A DNA stretch of 52,945 nt from Mycobacterium sp. DL592 (GCF_011694515.1 NZ_CP050192.1:2176256-2229200), one strand, 5' to 3'; numbered from the stretch's first letter, positions 10,196 through 20,555 are shown. The notes: generated from the letters alone by a model not told the origin. Numbers and translations: made by a program.

Positions 10196-11122
10196 CTAGG
10201 GCCCGATCTGCTTCGCAAATTTAATCTCCCGAACCGGACCCGCGGGCAGCGACAGGCCGTCACCGCTGCTGACTGTGACCCCTACCCGGTAGGACGCCTC
10301 GAGTAGCCGCAGCCGTTGCAGCCCCGAACTGCGCTCGAAGGTTTCGCGCATGGTGTTCGGCGGCCCGATCGCCAGGATCTTGTAGGGGCTGGCGATCGGA
10401 TGGTTGTCCACCAGGATCGCGCCACCGGCCTGCCGGATGGTCACGTTGGGCCCGATCCGCACGCCGCCCACCGAAATCGCTTCTGCCCCACTGGCCCACA
10501 GCGCATTCACCACCAGCTGAAGGTCGCGGTCGAGGATGACCTGACGGCTGCCGGGGACCCGCTGTTTTGAGACGTCGGTCAGATCGCGCCCGACGTTCGG
10601 GTCGGTCAGTGTGATGTCGAGACCGGGCCCGATCACCGGGGTGGTGCCCGCCGACAGGCTCAGCCGGTCCAGACCGCTCAGCAGCTCCCGGCCAGTGGCG
10701 TCGTCGCGAAGTTCCCGGCGCTGGATGTCGTCGGCCTGGGCGGCCAGGGCATCGCGGCGCTGGGTGAGCTGATCGGTGTTGGTCTCGGCCGAGCGCACAC
10801 TGGCGGCCAGCACCTGCTGGGCGGCGCTGACACCGGGGGCCGTCGAGCGGGCCTGGGCCACCGCGGCGGCGAACACCACCGCGATCAGCAGCGCTGCTAC
10901 CGCCTGCCACAGCCGGTCGACCGCGGGTGCGCGGGTCTGCCCCTGCTGTCGGCGGGCAGCCGCGGCGGCATACCCCGGGTCGAGGTGTTCGGTCAGCAGG
11001 GACCGCAGCAGCGACGGCAGCGGGATACGGGCGGCATGGTCGATCTCGCTGGCGGGCAGGCCCGCCTGCGGGTCGTAACCGCCGAGGGCGGGATCAGCCT
11101 GTGCGGGCATCGCGGTCGGCAT
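10196..11122 (-). CDS. DUF881 membrane-anchored protein (Rv1823-like)
   Basis: 308 residues. A cytoplasmic N-terminus of about 90 residues is followed by one transmembrane helix ([21 protein letters not shown]), a coiled-coil region and the DUF881 domain ([31 protein letters not shown]). It overlaps the end of pgsA2 by 29 bases. Two in-frame ATGs, at 11122 and 11110, arise from a 12-bp tandem duplication at 11107-11130, so the exact start is open. It is paralogous to the DUF881 protein at 9087-9803, and the DUF1290 gene lies between them, as in M. tuberculosis Rv1823-Rv1825. Confidence 0.86.
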   Translation of the reverse strand: MPTAMPAQADPALGGYDPQAGLPASEIDHAARIPLPSLLRSLLTEHLDPGYAAAAARRQQGQTRAPAVDRLWQAVAALLIAVVFAAAVAQARSTAPGVSAAQQVLAASVRSAETNTDQLTQRRDALAAQADDIQRRELRDDATGRELLSGLDRLSLSAGTTPVIGPGLDITLTDPNVGRDLTDVSKQRVPGSRQVILDRDLQLVVNALWASGAEAISVGGVRIGPNVTIRQAGGAILVDNHPIASPYKILAIGPPNTMRETFERSSGLQRLRLLEASYRVGVTVSSGDGLSLPAGPVREIKFAKQIGP

Positions 11123-11714
11123 CGCGGTCGGGATTGTGTCGCGGCAACGTGCGGACGACGAGGCGCACCTGAATGAGGTAGAGCACCGCCGACCACAGAT
11201 ACATCCCCATGCCCCAGATGACGAAGCCCCAGCCGATCGCGCCGATCACCCGGCTCCACGTCGCGTCCCACTGACCCAGCAGCACCAGGGGGAAACCGGA
11301 CATCAGGGCGAACGTCGCGGCCTTGCCGATGTAGGTCACCGGGAGTGCGGCCAGCCCGCGGCGGCGCACCACCGGGAGCGTCGCGGCCAGCACCGCGTCG
11401 CGGCCCACCAGCGTGCCGACCACCCACCACGGGACGACGCCCGAAAACCCCAGCCCCACCGGGACGGCGACCATGTAGATCCGGTCGACCAGCGGGTCGA
11501 GCAGCGCGCCCAGCCGGGAGGACTGGTTGTCGACCAGCCGGGCGATCTTGCCGTCAGCCCAGTCGGAGAACCCGCTGAACATCAGGATCGCCACCGCCCA
11601 CCCATAGGCGTGGGTGACCAGCAGCAGGTACAGGAACACTGGGACCAGGACGAGGCGGATGACCGACAACACGTTCGGGATGGTCAGCACCCGGTCGCCG
11701 GCGCGGTCCGTCAT
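11094..11714 (-). CDS. pgsA2: CDP-alcohol phosphatidyltransferase family protein (PgsA2)
   Basis: 206 residues with several transmembrane helices. The CDP-alcohol phosphatidyltransferase motif is present: DWADGKIAR, then G, then LLDPLVDR with all four Asp. The spacer between the Arg and the Gly is nine residues, one more than the usual 7-8. These enzymes displace CMP from CDP-diacylglycerol with an alcohol during phospholipid synthesis; the acceptor here is not evident. The gene lies 9 bases downstream of secA2 and starts the DUF881/DUF1290 run, the order of M. tuberculosis Rv1821-Rv1823. Confidence 0.9.
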   Translation of the reverse strand: MTDRAGDRVLTIPNVLSVIRLVLVPVFLYLLLVTHAYGWAVAILMFSGFSDWADGKIARLVDNQSSRLGALLDPLVDRIYMVAVPVGLGFSGVVPWWVVGTLVGRDAVLAATLPVVRRRGLAALPVTYIGKAATFALMSGFPLVLLGQWDATWSRVIGAIGWGFVIWGMGMYLWSAVLYLIQVRLVVRTLPRHNPDRDADRDARTG

Positions 11715-11723
11715 GGGATGAAC

Positions 11724-14057
11724 CTAACGGAACACTCCGGGCAGGCTCAGCGCCGACAGCGTGTCGTCGTTGAGCGGGTTGTCGTGAACCATGTACGTCC
11801 ACGTCGAGGTGGGCCGGGCCAGCTTGGACAGGTCCAGGCCCTGCTCCTCCTCCAGGACGTTGGCCGTCTCGAATGTCTGCTGCGCGGCTTCGATGGCGTC
11901 GGCGGCCAGATGCCCGAACGCGTCGACCGCCATCCGGTGGAACTCATCGAGCGGGTTCTGCCTGCCCAGGGCGCGCAAGTGGATGCTCTCCCTGATGTCG
12001 GACAGGTAGGCCAGGTGGTCGGCCCACCCGCGGTCGAGGTGGAACAGCATGATGTCGCGGCAGATCTTCTCCAACCGCTCCTCGGTGACCTTGTCCGCGA
12101 GCGTCTCGTAGCGCTCCGGCGAGAGCTCCTGCAGTTCCTCGCGGGCGGCCGCCGTGCTCAGCAGGGTGTTGCGCCGCTCGACGATGATCGAGCGCTGCTG
12201 GGCGATGAGCTGGTTGTAGCGCCAGGTGTTGGCGTGCACGTCGAGCAGCCGGCCTTCGGCGACCCGCTGGGCGTGGTCGAGCAGCGAGGCGGCCTTCGGG
12301 CTCGAGATGCGCCCCGTGTCATCGGTATCCAGCGGCAGCTTGCCCCGCTCGACGTGGGAGGTGACGACGTCGTCCTCCCAGCTGGCGAAGAACGCTGTCG
12401 ACCCCGGGTCGCCCTGGCGGCCCGCACGACCGCGCAGCTGGTTGTCCAGCCGCTCGGTGTTGTGCCTGCCGGTGCCGATGACGTGCAGCCCGCCCAGGTC
12501 GGCCACCTTGTCATGGTCGGCTTCGTCGGACCCGCCGAGCCGGATGTCGGTACCGCGGCCGGCCATCTGGGTGGACACCGTCACCGCGCCGAGCTTGCCC
12601 GCCTCGGCGATGACGGCGGCCTCTTCCTCGTCGTTCTTGGCGTTGAGCACCACGGCCGGCACACCGCGGCGCACCAGCCGCTCGAAGAGTTCCTCGGATT
12701 CGGCGACGTCGTGGGTGCCGACCAGGATCGGCTGGCCGGTGGCGTGGACCTCGATGATGTGCTCGATGATGGCTTCGGTCTTTGCCGCGGTGGTGATGTA
12801 GACCCGGTCGGGCTGGTCCTCGCGAACGTTGGGGGTGTTCGGCGGGATCGGTGACACACCCAGCTTGTAGAACTGGCGCAGCTGCTCACCGGCGGCCAGC
12901 GCGGTGCCCGTCATCCCGCACACCGTCGGATACCGGTTGATCAGCGCCTGCACCGTGATGGTGTCGAGCACCTCGCCGGTCTCGGTGGTCTCGATGCCCT
13001 CCTTGGCCTCAACGGCCGCCTGCAGGCCGTCCGGCCAGCGCTGCAGCTGGGCGATGCGCCCGCGGGAGGAGTTGATCAGCTGCACCGCACCGTTGCGCAC
13101 GATGTAGTGGACGTCACGCTGCAGCAGCACATGTGCGTGCAGGGCGACGTTGACCTCGGTCAGGACCGTGCCGACATGCTCCTCGGAGTACAGGTCGATG
13201 CCGCCGAGGGCCTTCTCCAGCTTCTGGGCGCCCGCCTCGGTGAGGTGGACGTTGCGGCTGTCCTCGTCGGTGTCGTAGTCCTGCCCCGCCTGTAGCTCGC
13301 CGACCAGGCGCACGATGTCCAGCTTCGGCGTCTCGCGGTGCGTGGTGCCGGCCAGCACCAACGGAACCAGCGCCTCGTCGACGAGCACCGAGTCCGCTTC
13401 GTCGATCAGTGCGACGTCGGGGTTGGGTGAGACCAGATCGGCGACGTCGGTGACCAACTGGTCGCGCAGCACGTCGAAGCCGATCTCGTTGACCGAGGCG
13501 TAGGTGACGTCGCAGGCGTAGGCGGCGCGGCGCTCTTGCGCGGTGGAGTCTTCGGTGATCCAGCCGACGGTCAGGCCCATCGCCTCGATCAGCGGTCCCA
13601 TCCATTCGGCGTCGCGGCGGGCGAGATAGTCGTTGATGGTGACGACGTGCACGTTGCGCCCGGCCAGCGCGTACCCGGCGGCGGCGATGGCGCCCGAGAG
13701 GGTCTTGCCCTCACCGGTGGCCATCTCGACGACGTCGCCGGCCATCATCCGCAGCGCGCCGAGCAGCTGGACGTCGAAGGGGCGCAGCCCGGTCGCCCGT
13801 TCGGCAGCCTCCCTGGCGATGGCCAGGAACTGCGGGATGTCGGCGGAGCCGGCGAGTTCGTCGAGTTCGAGGAGCTCGGCGGCCTTGCGCAACTGCTCGT
13901 CGTCGAGTCCTTTGGCCTTGTCGTCGAACTCGGCTGAGGCGTCCACCTCGGCCATCGACTCGGCTTTCGTCTTTTCCGTGCTCGCCCCGAGCAGGCGCCA
14001 GAAGCCGCGGCTGAGGCGGTTCGGCCCCGCCGTGGTGGTCTTGCTTTTCTTCGCCAC
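11724..14057 (-). CDS. secA2: accessory Sec ATPase SecA2
   Basis: 777 residues, the shortened SecA2 form rather than housekeeping SecA. Walker A is [20 protein letters not shown] near residue 116; Walker B is [29 protein letters not shown] and [13 protein letters not shown] are the helicase motifs of NBF2. No C-terminal Zn-binding Cys cluster is present. SecA2 exports a small set of proteins, and in pathogens it supports virulence. The start is a GTG with no ribosome site; a TACCGT -10 element ends 6 bases before it, so the mRNA is probably leaderless. In M. tuberculosis ilvG lies between bacA and secA2; here it is absent. Confidence 0.96.
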   Translation of the reverse strand: MAKKSKTTTAGPNRLSRGFWRLLGASTEKTKAESMAEVDASAEFDDKAKGLDDEQLRKAAELLELDELAGSADIPQFLAIAREAAERATGLRPFDVQLLGALRMMAGDVVEMATGEGKTLSGAIAAAGYALAGRNVHVVTINDYLARRDAEWMGPLIEAMGLTVGWITEDSTAQERRAAYACDVTYASVNEIGFDVLRDQLVTDVADLVSPNPDVALIDEADSVLVDEALVPLVLAGTTHRETPKLDIVRLVGELQAGQDYDTDEDSRNVHLTEAGAQKLEKALGGIDLYSEEHVGTVLTEVNVALHAHVLLQRDVHYIVRNGAVQLINSSRGRIAQLQRWPDGLQAAVEAKEGIETTETGEVLDTITVQALINRYPTVCGMTGTALAAGEQLRQFYKLGVSPIPPNTPNVREDQPDRVYITTAAKTEAIIEHIIEVHATGQPILVGTHDVAESEELFERLVRRGVPAVVLNAKNDEEEAAVIAEAGKLGAVTVSTQMAGRGTDIRLGGSDEADHDKVADLGGLHVIGTGRHNTERLDNQLRGRAGRQGDPGSTAFFASWEDDVVTSHVERGKLPLDTDDTGRISSPKAASLLDHAQRVAEGRLLDVHANTWRYNQLIAQQRSIIVERRNTLLSTAAAREELQELSPERYETLADKVTEERLEKICRDIMLFHLDRGWADHLAYLSDIRESIHLRALGRQNPLDEFHRMAVDAFGHLAADAIEAAQQTFETANVLEEEQGLDLSKLARPTSTWTYMVHDNPLNDDTLSALSLPGVFR

Positions 14058-14063
14058 GGGTCA

Positions 14064-14069
14064 ACGGTA
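14064..14069 (-). promoter_or_regulatory. -10 element for leaderless secA2 transcript
   Basis: TACCGT on the minus strand fits TANNNT and is followed by 6 bases and then the secA2 GTG. This spacing would place the transcription start on the first base of the start codon. No Shine-Dalgarno sequence precedes the GTG, which fits. Confidence 0.55.
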
Positions 14070-14204
14070 CCGGCGGCGCAGCCGACGGCTGTGACGGCTA
14101 GCCCGGTTCACCGGAAATTCGCGCGGCGCGGCGCGGCGGCGGGCAGGCCCGCATAATCTGCGCAAGTACTGTGGGGCGACCGAGGCTGACTTTTTGCTGG
14201 CCAT

Positions 14205-14290
14205 CTCGGATGCTCGGACGCCTTCCCCCGCGACGCGGGGGTAGGTTGCCGGAAAGCCACCGGACCGGAGTCGCCTGCGACGCCGCCGCG
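14205..14290 (-). promoter_or_regulatory. SAM (S-box)-riboswitch-like structured element in the secA2/ABC gap
   Basis: Read on the minus strand, the gap contains a block beginning GCAGGCGAC, then CGGTCCGGTGGC, then CCGGCAACC (14252-14244). A GC hairpin with arms CCCCCGC and GCGGGGG (14241-14225) follows, then AAGGCGTCC (14224-14216). Order and spacing resemble the core of actinobacterial S-box RNAs, where GGCAACC, a P3 hairpin and AAGGTGCC follow one another. The downstream secA2 seems to have its own leaderless promoter, so the element may be a relic of a lost gene. Read on the plus strand, the same hairpins would lie in the leader of the ABC transporters, where CATAAT/TAATCT (14152-14159) is a possible -10. 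Confidence 0.35.
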
Positions 14291-14303
14291 GGAGGAGAAC
14301 GCG

Positions 14304-16220
14304 TTGGAGATGTACACGCCGTCCATGGACTGGGGGCACGAACTCGTGCCCTCGTTGTTGTGGATTCTCAAAGCGTGGGCGATCAGCGCCGTCGTCAGCA
14401 TGGTGATCCTCGTGTTGCTGGCGCGCTACACCGTGTGGGGCAGGCAGTACTGGCGGATCACCGGCGACTACTTCAAGGGCCGGCAGAGCATCAAGGTGTG
14501 GGTGTGGATCGCGGCGCTGCTGTTGTCCGTGGTGATCTCGGTGCGCCTCAACGTGCTGCTCAGCTATTACAGCAACGACCTGTTCTCTGCGCTGCAGACG
14601 GCATTCCAGGGTGCCGGCGCCGATAACGCTGAGCTGCGCGACTCCGGTGTCAAAGGCTTCTGGCTCGCGCTGATCATCTTCGCGATCCTGGCAACCATCT
14701 ACATCAGCCGGGTGATGCTGGACATCTACCTGACGCAGCGGTTCATCATCCGCTGGCGCATGTGGTTGACCGACCGGCTGACCTGCGACTGGCTTGACGA
14801 CCACGCCTACTATCGGACGCGTTTCACCGACTCCGACATCGACAACCCCGACCAGCGCATCCAGATGGATGTCGACATCTTCACCGCCGGGGTCGGCGCG
14901 TCGCCGAACACCCCGATGATCGGCACGTCGAGCATGTTGCTGTTCGGGGCGATCGACTCGCTGATGACGGTGGTCTCGTTCACCGTGATTCTGTGGAAGC
15001 TGTCCGGCCCGCTGACGGTCGCCGGCATCACCCTCGGCCACGCCCTGTTCTGGGTCGTCCTGGTGTACGTATTCTTCGCGACGGCGATCGCGTTCTGGAT
15101 CGGCCATCCGCTGATCCGGCTCAGTTTCCGCAACGAGCTGACCAACGCCGTGTTCCGCTACGCGCTGGTGCGGTTGCGCGACGCCGCCGAGGCGGTCGGC
15201 TTCTACCGCGGTGAGGACGCCGAACGCGGTCTGCTGCGCCGCAAGTTCGCCGAGATCATCGAGAACTACAAGCGGTACGTGAACCGGACGATCGCGCTCA
15301 CCGGCTGGAACCTGACGATGAGCCAGATCATCAACCCGCTGCCGCTGATCATCCAGGCGCCCCGGCTATTTGCCGGTCAGATCAAGCTCGGTGACGTCAC
15401 GCAGTCCTCGAGTGCGTTCGGATCGATCCACGACTCACTGTCGTTCTTCCGCAACGCCTACGACTCGTTCGCCGCCTACCGCGCGGCGATCATCCGTCTG
15501 CACGGGCTGGTGGAGACCAACTCGGTGGCGCGCGAGCTGCCCAAGCTGACGACCGTCGACAGCCACGACGGCTCGGTCGAACTGCAGCGGGTCGAGGTCC
15601 GCACCCCCAGCGGGGCGCAACTGATCGACCCGATCGACCTGCGGCTGGAGCCCGGCGAAACCCTGGTGATTACCGGGGCTTCCGGCGCCGGCAAGACCAC
15701 CCTGCTGCGCAGCCTGGCCCAGATGTGGCCATACACCTCGGGGACGTTGCGCCGCCCCATCGAGGACCACTCCACGATGTTCCTCTCGCAGATGCCCTAC
15801 GTGCCGTTGGGTGACCTGCGCACCGTGGTGTCGTATCCGGCCAACTCCGGTGAGATCCCCGACGAGCAGCTGCAGCGCGCGCTGACTCAGGTGGCGTTGT
15901 CACACTTGACGATTCGCCTCAACGAGGTCCAGGACTGGGCCAAGGTGCTGTCCCCGGGCGAGCAGCAGCGGATCGCCTTCGCCCGGGTGTTGCTGACCCG
16001 GCCGAAGGCGGCCTTCCTCGACGAGGCCACCTCGGCCCTCGACGAGGGCTTGGAGTTCGCGCTCTACGACCTCATCCGCACCGAGCTGCCCCGGACGATC
16101 CTGGTCAGCGTCAGCCACCGCAGCACCGTTGAACAGCATCACCAGCGGCATCTGGAGCTACTCGGCCAGGGCGAGTGGCGGCTCGGCCGCATCGAGGGAA
16201 CCGAACCGGCCAGAGTCTGA
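14304..16220 (+). CDS. bacA: BacA/SbmA-type ABC transporter, copy 1 (Rv1819c-like)
   Basis: 638 residues. An SbmA/BacA-like membrane domain (about 1-400, with six or more hydrophobic helices and the conserved [23 protein letters not shown]) is fused to one ATPase domain. ATPase motifs are complete: Walker [11 protein letters not shown], signature [13 protein letters not shown], Walker [14 protein letters not shown], and a SHRST H-loop. Rv1819c has been reported to import cobalamin and hydrophilic peptides such as bleomycin. The start is TTG with AGGAG 6 bases upstream; [10 protein letters not shown] matches the start of the second copy. The next gene, a close paralog, begins 23 bases downstream. 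Confidence 0.93.
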   Translation: MEMYTPSMDWGHELVPSLLWILKAWAISAVVSMVILVLLARYTVWGRQYWRITGDYFKGRQSIKVWVWIAALLLSVVISVRLNVLLSYYSNDLFSALQTAFQGAGADNAELRDSGVKGFWLALIIFAILATIYISRVMLDIYLTQRFIIRWRMWLTDRLTCDWLDDHAYYRTRFTDSDIDNPDQRIQMDVDIFTAGVGASPNTPMIGTSSMLLFGAIDSLMTVVSFTVILWKLSGPLTVAGITLGHALFWVVLVYVFFATAIAFWIGHPLIRLSFRNELTNAVFRYALVRLRDAAEAVGFYRGEDAERGLLRRKFAEIIENYKRYVNRTIALTGWNLTMSQIINPLPLIIQAPRLFAGQIKLGDVTQSSSAFGSIHDSLSFFRNAYDSFAAYRAAIIRLHGLVETNSVARELPKLTTVDSHDGSVELQRVEVRTPSGAQLIDPIDLRLEPGETLVITGASGAGKTTLLRSLAQMWPYTSGTLRRPIEDHSTMFLSQMPYVPLGDLRTVVSYPANSGEIPDEQLQRALTQVALSHLTIRLNEVQDWAKVLSPGEQQRIAFARVLLTRPKAAFLDEATSALDEGLEFALYDLIRTELPRTILVSVSHRSTVEQHHQRHLELLGQGEWRLGRIEGTEPARV

Positions 16221-16243
16221 TCTGACGGCCAGGAGTCACCCCC

Positions 16244-18151
16244 ATGGAGATGTACAAACCCTCCCTGGACTGGAGCAACGAGATCCCGCACTCGCTGCTG
16301 TGGGCAGCCAAGGCGTGGGCGATCAGCGCGGTGCTCGCCGTCCTCGTGCTGGTGCTGCTGGCCCGCTACACGGTCTGGGGTCGTCAGTTCTGGCGTGTCA
16401 CCGGCGGATACTTTCGCGGCCGCGCCAGCTGGGTGGTGTGGGTCTGGCTCGGCGTGCTGCTGCTCTCCACGATGATCGCGGTGCGCCTGGACGTGCTGCT
16501 GAGCTACTACAGCAATGACCTCTACTCGTCGCTGCAGGTGGCCTTCGAGGGCGCCGGCGCAGGCAACACGGCGGTCCGAGACTCGGGAGTCAACGGATTC
16601 TGGCTTGCCATCCTGACTTTCGCGCTGATCGCGACGGTCTACATCAGCAGGCAGATCGTCGACATCTACCTCATGCAGCGGTTCATCATCCGCTGGCGCG
16701 TCTGGCTGACCGACCGGCTGACCGGCGACTGGCTCGGCGAGGAGGCCTACTACCGCGGCCGGTTCATCGAGAAGCCGATCGACAATCCCGATCAGCGAAT
16801 CCAGATGGACATCGACGTCTTCACCACATGCACTGGCGCAGAGACGAATACGCCGACTGTCGGCACGTCGACCACGCTGCTGTTCGGTGCGATCAACTCG
16901 TTGGTGTCGGTAGTGTCGTTCACCCCCATCCTGTGGGGCCTGTCGGGCCCGCTGACCTTCTTCGGCATCACCCTTGGCCATGCGTTGTTCTGGCTGGTGC
17001 TGGTCTACGTCGCGGTGGCCACCGTCATCGCGTTCTGGATCGGCAAGCCGCTGATCCTGCTGAGCTTCCGCAACGAGCTGACCAATGCCGCGTTCCGCTA
17101 CGCGCTGGTGCGGTTGCGCGACGCCGCTGAGGCGATCGGGTTCTACCGCGGGGAGACCGCCGAACGAACCATCCTGGGCTCGCGGTTCGCCGCGATCATC
17201 GCCAACTACCGGGCCTATGTGGTGCGCAGCCTCTACCTGCTGGGCTGGAACCAGACGATGAGCCAGATCATCACGCCGCTGCCGCTGGTGGTCCAGGCAC
17301 CTCGGTTGTTCGCCGGGCAGATCACCTTCGGTGATGTCTCCCAGTCCTCGAGTGCTTTTCTCAACATCCATGACTCGCTGGCGTTCTTCCGCAGCGTCTA
17401 CGACTCGTTCGCCGCCTACCGCGCCACCATCATCCGCCTCGACGGCCTGGTCGACGCCAACGAGCGGGCACGTGAGCTGCCACGCCTGGACGAGTCCGAA
17501 AATGCCGACGGTACAGTCGAATTGCGCGATGTCCGGGTATGCCGGCCGAACGGCGAGATCCTGATCGACGGTCTCGACCTTCGGCTGGAGCCGGGCGAGG
17601 CGCTGGTCATCACCGGGCCATCGGGGTGCGGTCGCACCACCTTGCTGCGCAGCATCGCCCGGCTCTGGCCCTACAGTTCGGGCACGGTATGCCAGCCCGG
17701 CGGGGCGCAGACGATGTTCCTGTCCCAGGTGCCCTATGTCCCACTCGGCGACCTGCGTGCAGTGCTCACCTATCCCGCCACCGAAGGGGGCATTCCCGCC
17801 GAGCAACTGGTGGCGGTTCTCGACGATGTCGCGCTGGGCCACCTCGCCGGACGGCTCAACGAGGGTCAGGACTGGGCCAAGGTGCTCTCCCCCGGTGAGC
17901 AGCAGCGCATCGCCTTCGCCCGGGTCCTGCTGACCGGACCGAAGGCGGTGTTCCTCGACGAGGCGACCTCGGCGGTCGACGAGGGCCAGGAGTTCGCGCT
18001 GTACCGGCTGCTGCGCAACCGGTTACCGGACTGCATCGTGGTGTCGGTGACGCACCGCGCCACCGTCGAACAACACCATCAGCACCATCTGCGCCTGCTC
18101 GGCGGCGGGGCCTGGGAGCTCGACCGCAGAGCCGATCCGGTGGGCGTCTGA
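16244..18151 (+). CDS. BacA/SbmA-type ABC transporter, copy 2, with Walker A Lys to Arg
   Basis: 635 residues, a tandem paralog of the preceding gene along its whole length (same start [10 protein letters not shown], same membrane-domain motifs). Walker A reads [10 protein letters not shown]: the invariant Lys is Arg (codon CGC at 17632-17634). The signature [13 protein letters not shown], Walker [14 protein letters not shown] and the H-loop THRAT are intact. Arg at this site usually impairs ATP hydrolysis in ABC proteins, so a heterodimer with one active and one degenerate site is possible. ATG start with AGGAG 8 bases upstream, co-directional and close to copy 1, so surely co-transcribed. 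It ends 19 bases from the convergent MBL-fold gene. Confidence 0.93.
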   Translation: MEMYKPSLDWSNEIPHSLLWAAKAWAISAVLAVLVLVLLARYTVWGRQFWRVTGGYFRGRASWVVWVWLGVLLLSTMIAVRLDVLLSYYSNDLYSSLQVAFEGAGAGNTAVRDSGVNGFWLAILTFALIATVYISRQIVDIYLMQRFIIRWRVWLTDRLTGDWLGEEAYYRGRFIEKPIDNPDQRIQMDIDVFTTCTGAETNTPTVGTSTTLLFGAINSLVSVVSFTPILWGLSGPLTFFGITLGHALFWLVLVYVAVATVIAFWIGKPLILLSFRNELTNAAFRYALVRLRDAAEAIGFYRGETAERTILGSRFAAIIANYRAYVVRSLYLLGWNQTMSQIITPLPLVVQAPRLFAGQITFGDVSQSSSAFLNIHDSLAFFRSVYDSFAAYRATIIRLDGLVDANERARELPRLDESENADGTVELRDVRVCRPNGEILIDGLDLRLEPGEALVITGPSGCGRTTLLRSIARLWPYSSGTVCQPGGAQTMFLSQVPYVPLGDLRAVLTYPATEGGIPAEQLVAVLDDVALGHLAGRLNEGQDWAKVLSPGEQQRIAFARVLLTGPKAVFLDEATSAVDEGQEFALYRLLRNRLPDCIVVSVTHRATVEQHHQHHLRLLGGGAWELDRRADPVGV

Positions 18152-18170
18152 GCATCAGGGCCACACCGGT

Positions 18171-19046
18171 TTACGGTGCGGCGGCGAGGGCGAACCCGTC
18201 GCCGCGGGCGGTGACGGTGAAGGCGTGCGGCGCGGCGAAATGGGCGGGCAGCAGCATCGCGTGCCGCTCGACGGCCGCCTCGAGGATCTGTCGCCGGCTG
18301 GCCGCCGACAGTTCGGCGTCGAAGCAGAAGGCGCTGCTCCAGTCGGGCTGGTAGGCCTGTAGCGCGGTGTGCATAGCGTCGCCGGAGAACAGGGCACGGC
18401 CCCGCGAGCCGGTGAGCCAGCCGACGCTGTGCCCGGGGGTGTGGCCGGGGTTCGGTTCCAGGTGCAGGTGGTCGTCGACGTCGACCCCGTCGCCGTCCCA
18501 CAAGAGCACCTGGCCGCGGTCGAACACCGGCTTGACGGAGTCCTCGAACACGTTGGCGTTGAACCCGGGATCGCTGGGGCCGGGTTCCGCCGGGTTCCAG
18601 AACTCGTACTCGGTTCGGTTGATGTAGTAGCGCGCATTGGGGAAGGTGGGCACCCACTGCCCGTCGACCAGCGTCGTGTTCCAGCCCACGTGGTCGGCAT
18701 GCAGGTGGGTGCACACCACGGCGCCGACCTCGTCGGGGGTGATGCCGGCGGCCAGCAGCTGCTGCAGCCAGTCGGTGTCGAGCATGCCGATGTTGGGCGG
18801 GGTGCGCTGCTTGTGGTTGCCGTTGCAGGTGTCGACCAGGATCGTCGTCTGCGGTGTGCGGACAGCCCAGGTGTGCATGCTGAGCAGGATGCGATCGGAC
18901 TCGGGCACCAGCAGTTGCGCCACGGTGTCGGGTCCGAGTTCGGCTACGCTCTGCGCGTCGAATGCGGGTACGACCAGACCGGCGGGCACGGCGATCCCGT
19001 AGCTCTCCTCGATCCGCGCGACGGTGACGTCGCCGAGGTCGATCAC
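18171..19046 (-). CDS. MBL-fold metallo-hydrolase
   Basis: 291 residues, GTG start. The di-zinc motif HLHADH (VVCTHLHADHVGWN) is followed by further metal ligands in PGHTPGHSVGW and FSGDAMH. The fold is shared by lactonases, glyoxalase II, beta-lactamases and others; similar soil-bacterial proteins are often annotated as N-acyl homoserine lactonase-like, but no substrate can be read from the sequence. It lies 18 bases downstream of the flavoprotein gene, so it is probably the last gene of the TetR-VOC-flavoprotein operon, whose hydrolytic step it may supply. Confidence 0.88.
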   Translation of the reverse strand: MIDLGDVTVARIEESYGIAVPAGLVVPAFDAQSVAELGPDTVAQLLVPESDRILLSMHTWAVRTPQTTILVDTCNGNHKQRTPPNIGMLDTDWLQQLLAAGITPDEVGAVVCTHLHADHVGWNTTLVDGQWVPTFPNARYYINRTEYEFWNPAEPGPSDPGFNANVFEDSVKPVFDRGQVLLWDGDGVDVDDHLHLEPNPGHTPGHSVGWLTGSRGRALFSGDAMHTALQAYQPDWSSAFCFDAELSAASRRQILEAAVERHAMLLPAHFAAPHAFTVTARGDGFALAAAP

Positions 19047-19064
19047 ACTGTGGCCCTACGCATT

Positions 19065-20555
19065 TCAGGCTCGCACATGCCGGGCTGCGTGGGCTCCGGC
19101 CCGCCTGCCGAAGAATGAGCCCTCGCCGAGCTGGGTGCCGCTGGAGTAGCCTTTGCCGTCCTGTGCGATGTTGGAGGCGCAGGCGCCGGCGGCATACAAG
19201 CCGGGCACGACGCTACCGTCGGCCTGCTGGACCTCGCCGTCGACGGTGGTGGCCAGCCCGCCCATGGTGAACCCGGAGTACATCGCCCGGCCCAGCGAGA
19301 GGTCGAACACCGCGTAGGGACCCTGGTCCTGGGCGGCGAGGTATTCGGGTTGCTTGTGGAAGTCGGGGTCCTCGCCCTTGGCAGCGAAATCGTTGTAGCG
19401 CGCCAGGGTGGCCGCCAGGTTGCCGGCCGGAATGCTCAGTGCGGTCTCGATCTCCGCGACGGTCTCGTATCCGTCGAGGAACTTGATCAGCGGCATCTCC
19501 GGCATCTCGGTGTGGGCTTCGTCGACGATGAGATAGGCCACCTGCTCCGGCTGCTCGAGGACGAAGGCCGAGGTGCGCGAGTGGTAGGAATCCTCGGTGA
19601 CGAACCGCTTGCCTTGCGCGTTGACGATGACCCCGGTCAGCAGGACCTCCGGCGGGTAGGCGGCGGCGGTGATGAACTTCTCGTCCATGAATTTGGCTGC
19701 GCCGCCGACTGATTCACCCAACTTGATACCGAGGCCGTCGTCGTTGGGATTGCCGAGGATGTACGGCGCGACGAGTCCGTGGTGCTTGGTCTTGCGCGGC
19801 TGGCCGAGTTCGGGAGTGTGGGCGGCCACCATGTCGGGATTCATCACGAACCCGCCTGCGGCGATCACCACCGCCTTGGCCTTGATCGCTCCGGTCTCGG
19901 TGAAGCGCTTCCACCGCACGCCGACCACGGCGCCGTCGTCGACCACCAGATTGGTGGCACCGGTCTCGTAGAGCACCGTCACGCCCAATTCGTCGGCCCG
20001 CTTGACCAGCAGGTCGATCACCATGGATGCGCCGCCGAGCTCACCGGGCACCGGAACCGAGTGGCCGCGGGGTGCCGGCTTGGCCTGCTCGCAGAACGGC
20101 CACACCTTCTCGTTTCCGGTGTAGGACAGGCCTTCGGTACCCGGCGGGACGACCACCTTGCCCGGATAGAAGCTGCGCTCGAACTCGAAGCCGAGATCTT
20201 CGAGCCAGTCGAAGTGCTCGACGCTGCCGTCGCAGTAGGCGCGGATCTTGTCGAGTTCGGGGTCGCGGGAGACCGCGACCAGGTACTTGTACATCTCGTC
20301 GGCGGTGTCCGGATGACCGGTGGCGATCTGGACGCCGGTGCCTCCGCCGAGGTAGAAGTGCCCGCCGGCCATCGAGGTGGTGCCACCAGCGGCGGCGGCC
20401 TTCTCGAGTACCAGCACCCGCGCACCTTCAGCGGCGGCGCTGACCGCCGCGCACCCGCCTGCGATTCCGAAGCCGAGAACCAGTACGTCGACCTCGTCGG
20501 ACCACTCGGTCACCTCGGATGCGTCCACGGTCGCGGGAATGTCGAGGCCACTCAT
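19065..20555 (-). CDS. FAD-dependent dehydrogenase, KstD / fumarate-reductase-flavoprotein family
   Basis: 496 residues. An N-terminal Rossmann FAD site LGFGIAGGCAAVSAAAEGARVLVLEK is followed by GGTTSMAGGHFYLGGGTG. The C-terminal FAD-closing segment GLYAAGACASNIAQDGKGYSSGTQLGEGSFFGRRAG is conserved in this flavoprotein group. The layout resembles 3-ketosteroid dehydrogenases and flavocytochrome-type reductases. I cannot confirm the KstD catalytic tyrosines, so the substrate is open; a flat cyclic ketone is a guess from family. Its start overlaps the VOC gene stop by 4 bases, so the two are translationally coupled. Confidence 0.87.
   Translation of the reverse strand: MSGLDIPATVDASEVTEWSDEVDVLVLGFGIAGGCAAVSAAAEGARVLVLEKAAAAGGTTSMAGGHFYLGGGTGVQIATGHPDTADEMYKYLVAVSRDPELDKIRAYCDGSVEHFDWLEDLGFEFERSFYPGKVVVPPGTEGLSYTGNEKVWPFCEQAKPAPRGHSVPVPGELGGASMVIDLLVKRADELGVTVLYETGATNLVVDDGAVVGVRWKRFTETGAIKAKAVVIAAGGFVMNPDMVAAHTPELGQPRKTKHHGLVAPYILGNPNDDGLGIKLGESVGGAAKFMDEKFITAAAYPPEVLLTGVIVNAQGKRFVTEDSYHSRTSAFVLEQPEQVAYLIVDEAHTEMPEMPLIKFLDGYETVAEIETALSIPAGNLAATLARYNDFAAKGEDPDFHKQPEYLAAQDQGPYAVFDLSLGRAMYSGFTMGGLATTVDGEVQQADGSVVPGLYAAGACASNIAQDGKGYSSGTQLGEGSFFGRRAGAHAARHVRA

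Noticed and set aside
11136..12854. 572-codon plus-strand open frame
   Set aside because: It lies antisense to secA2 and pgsA2, is full of Arg/Gly/His/Asp-rich low-complexity text, and has no motif. High GC makes such frames common.
16139..17842. 567-codon minus-strand open frame
   Set aside because: Antisense to the second ABC transporter, whose motifs are unambiguous; no domain can be read in the antisense frame.
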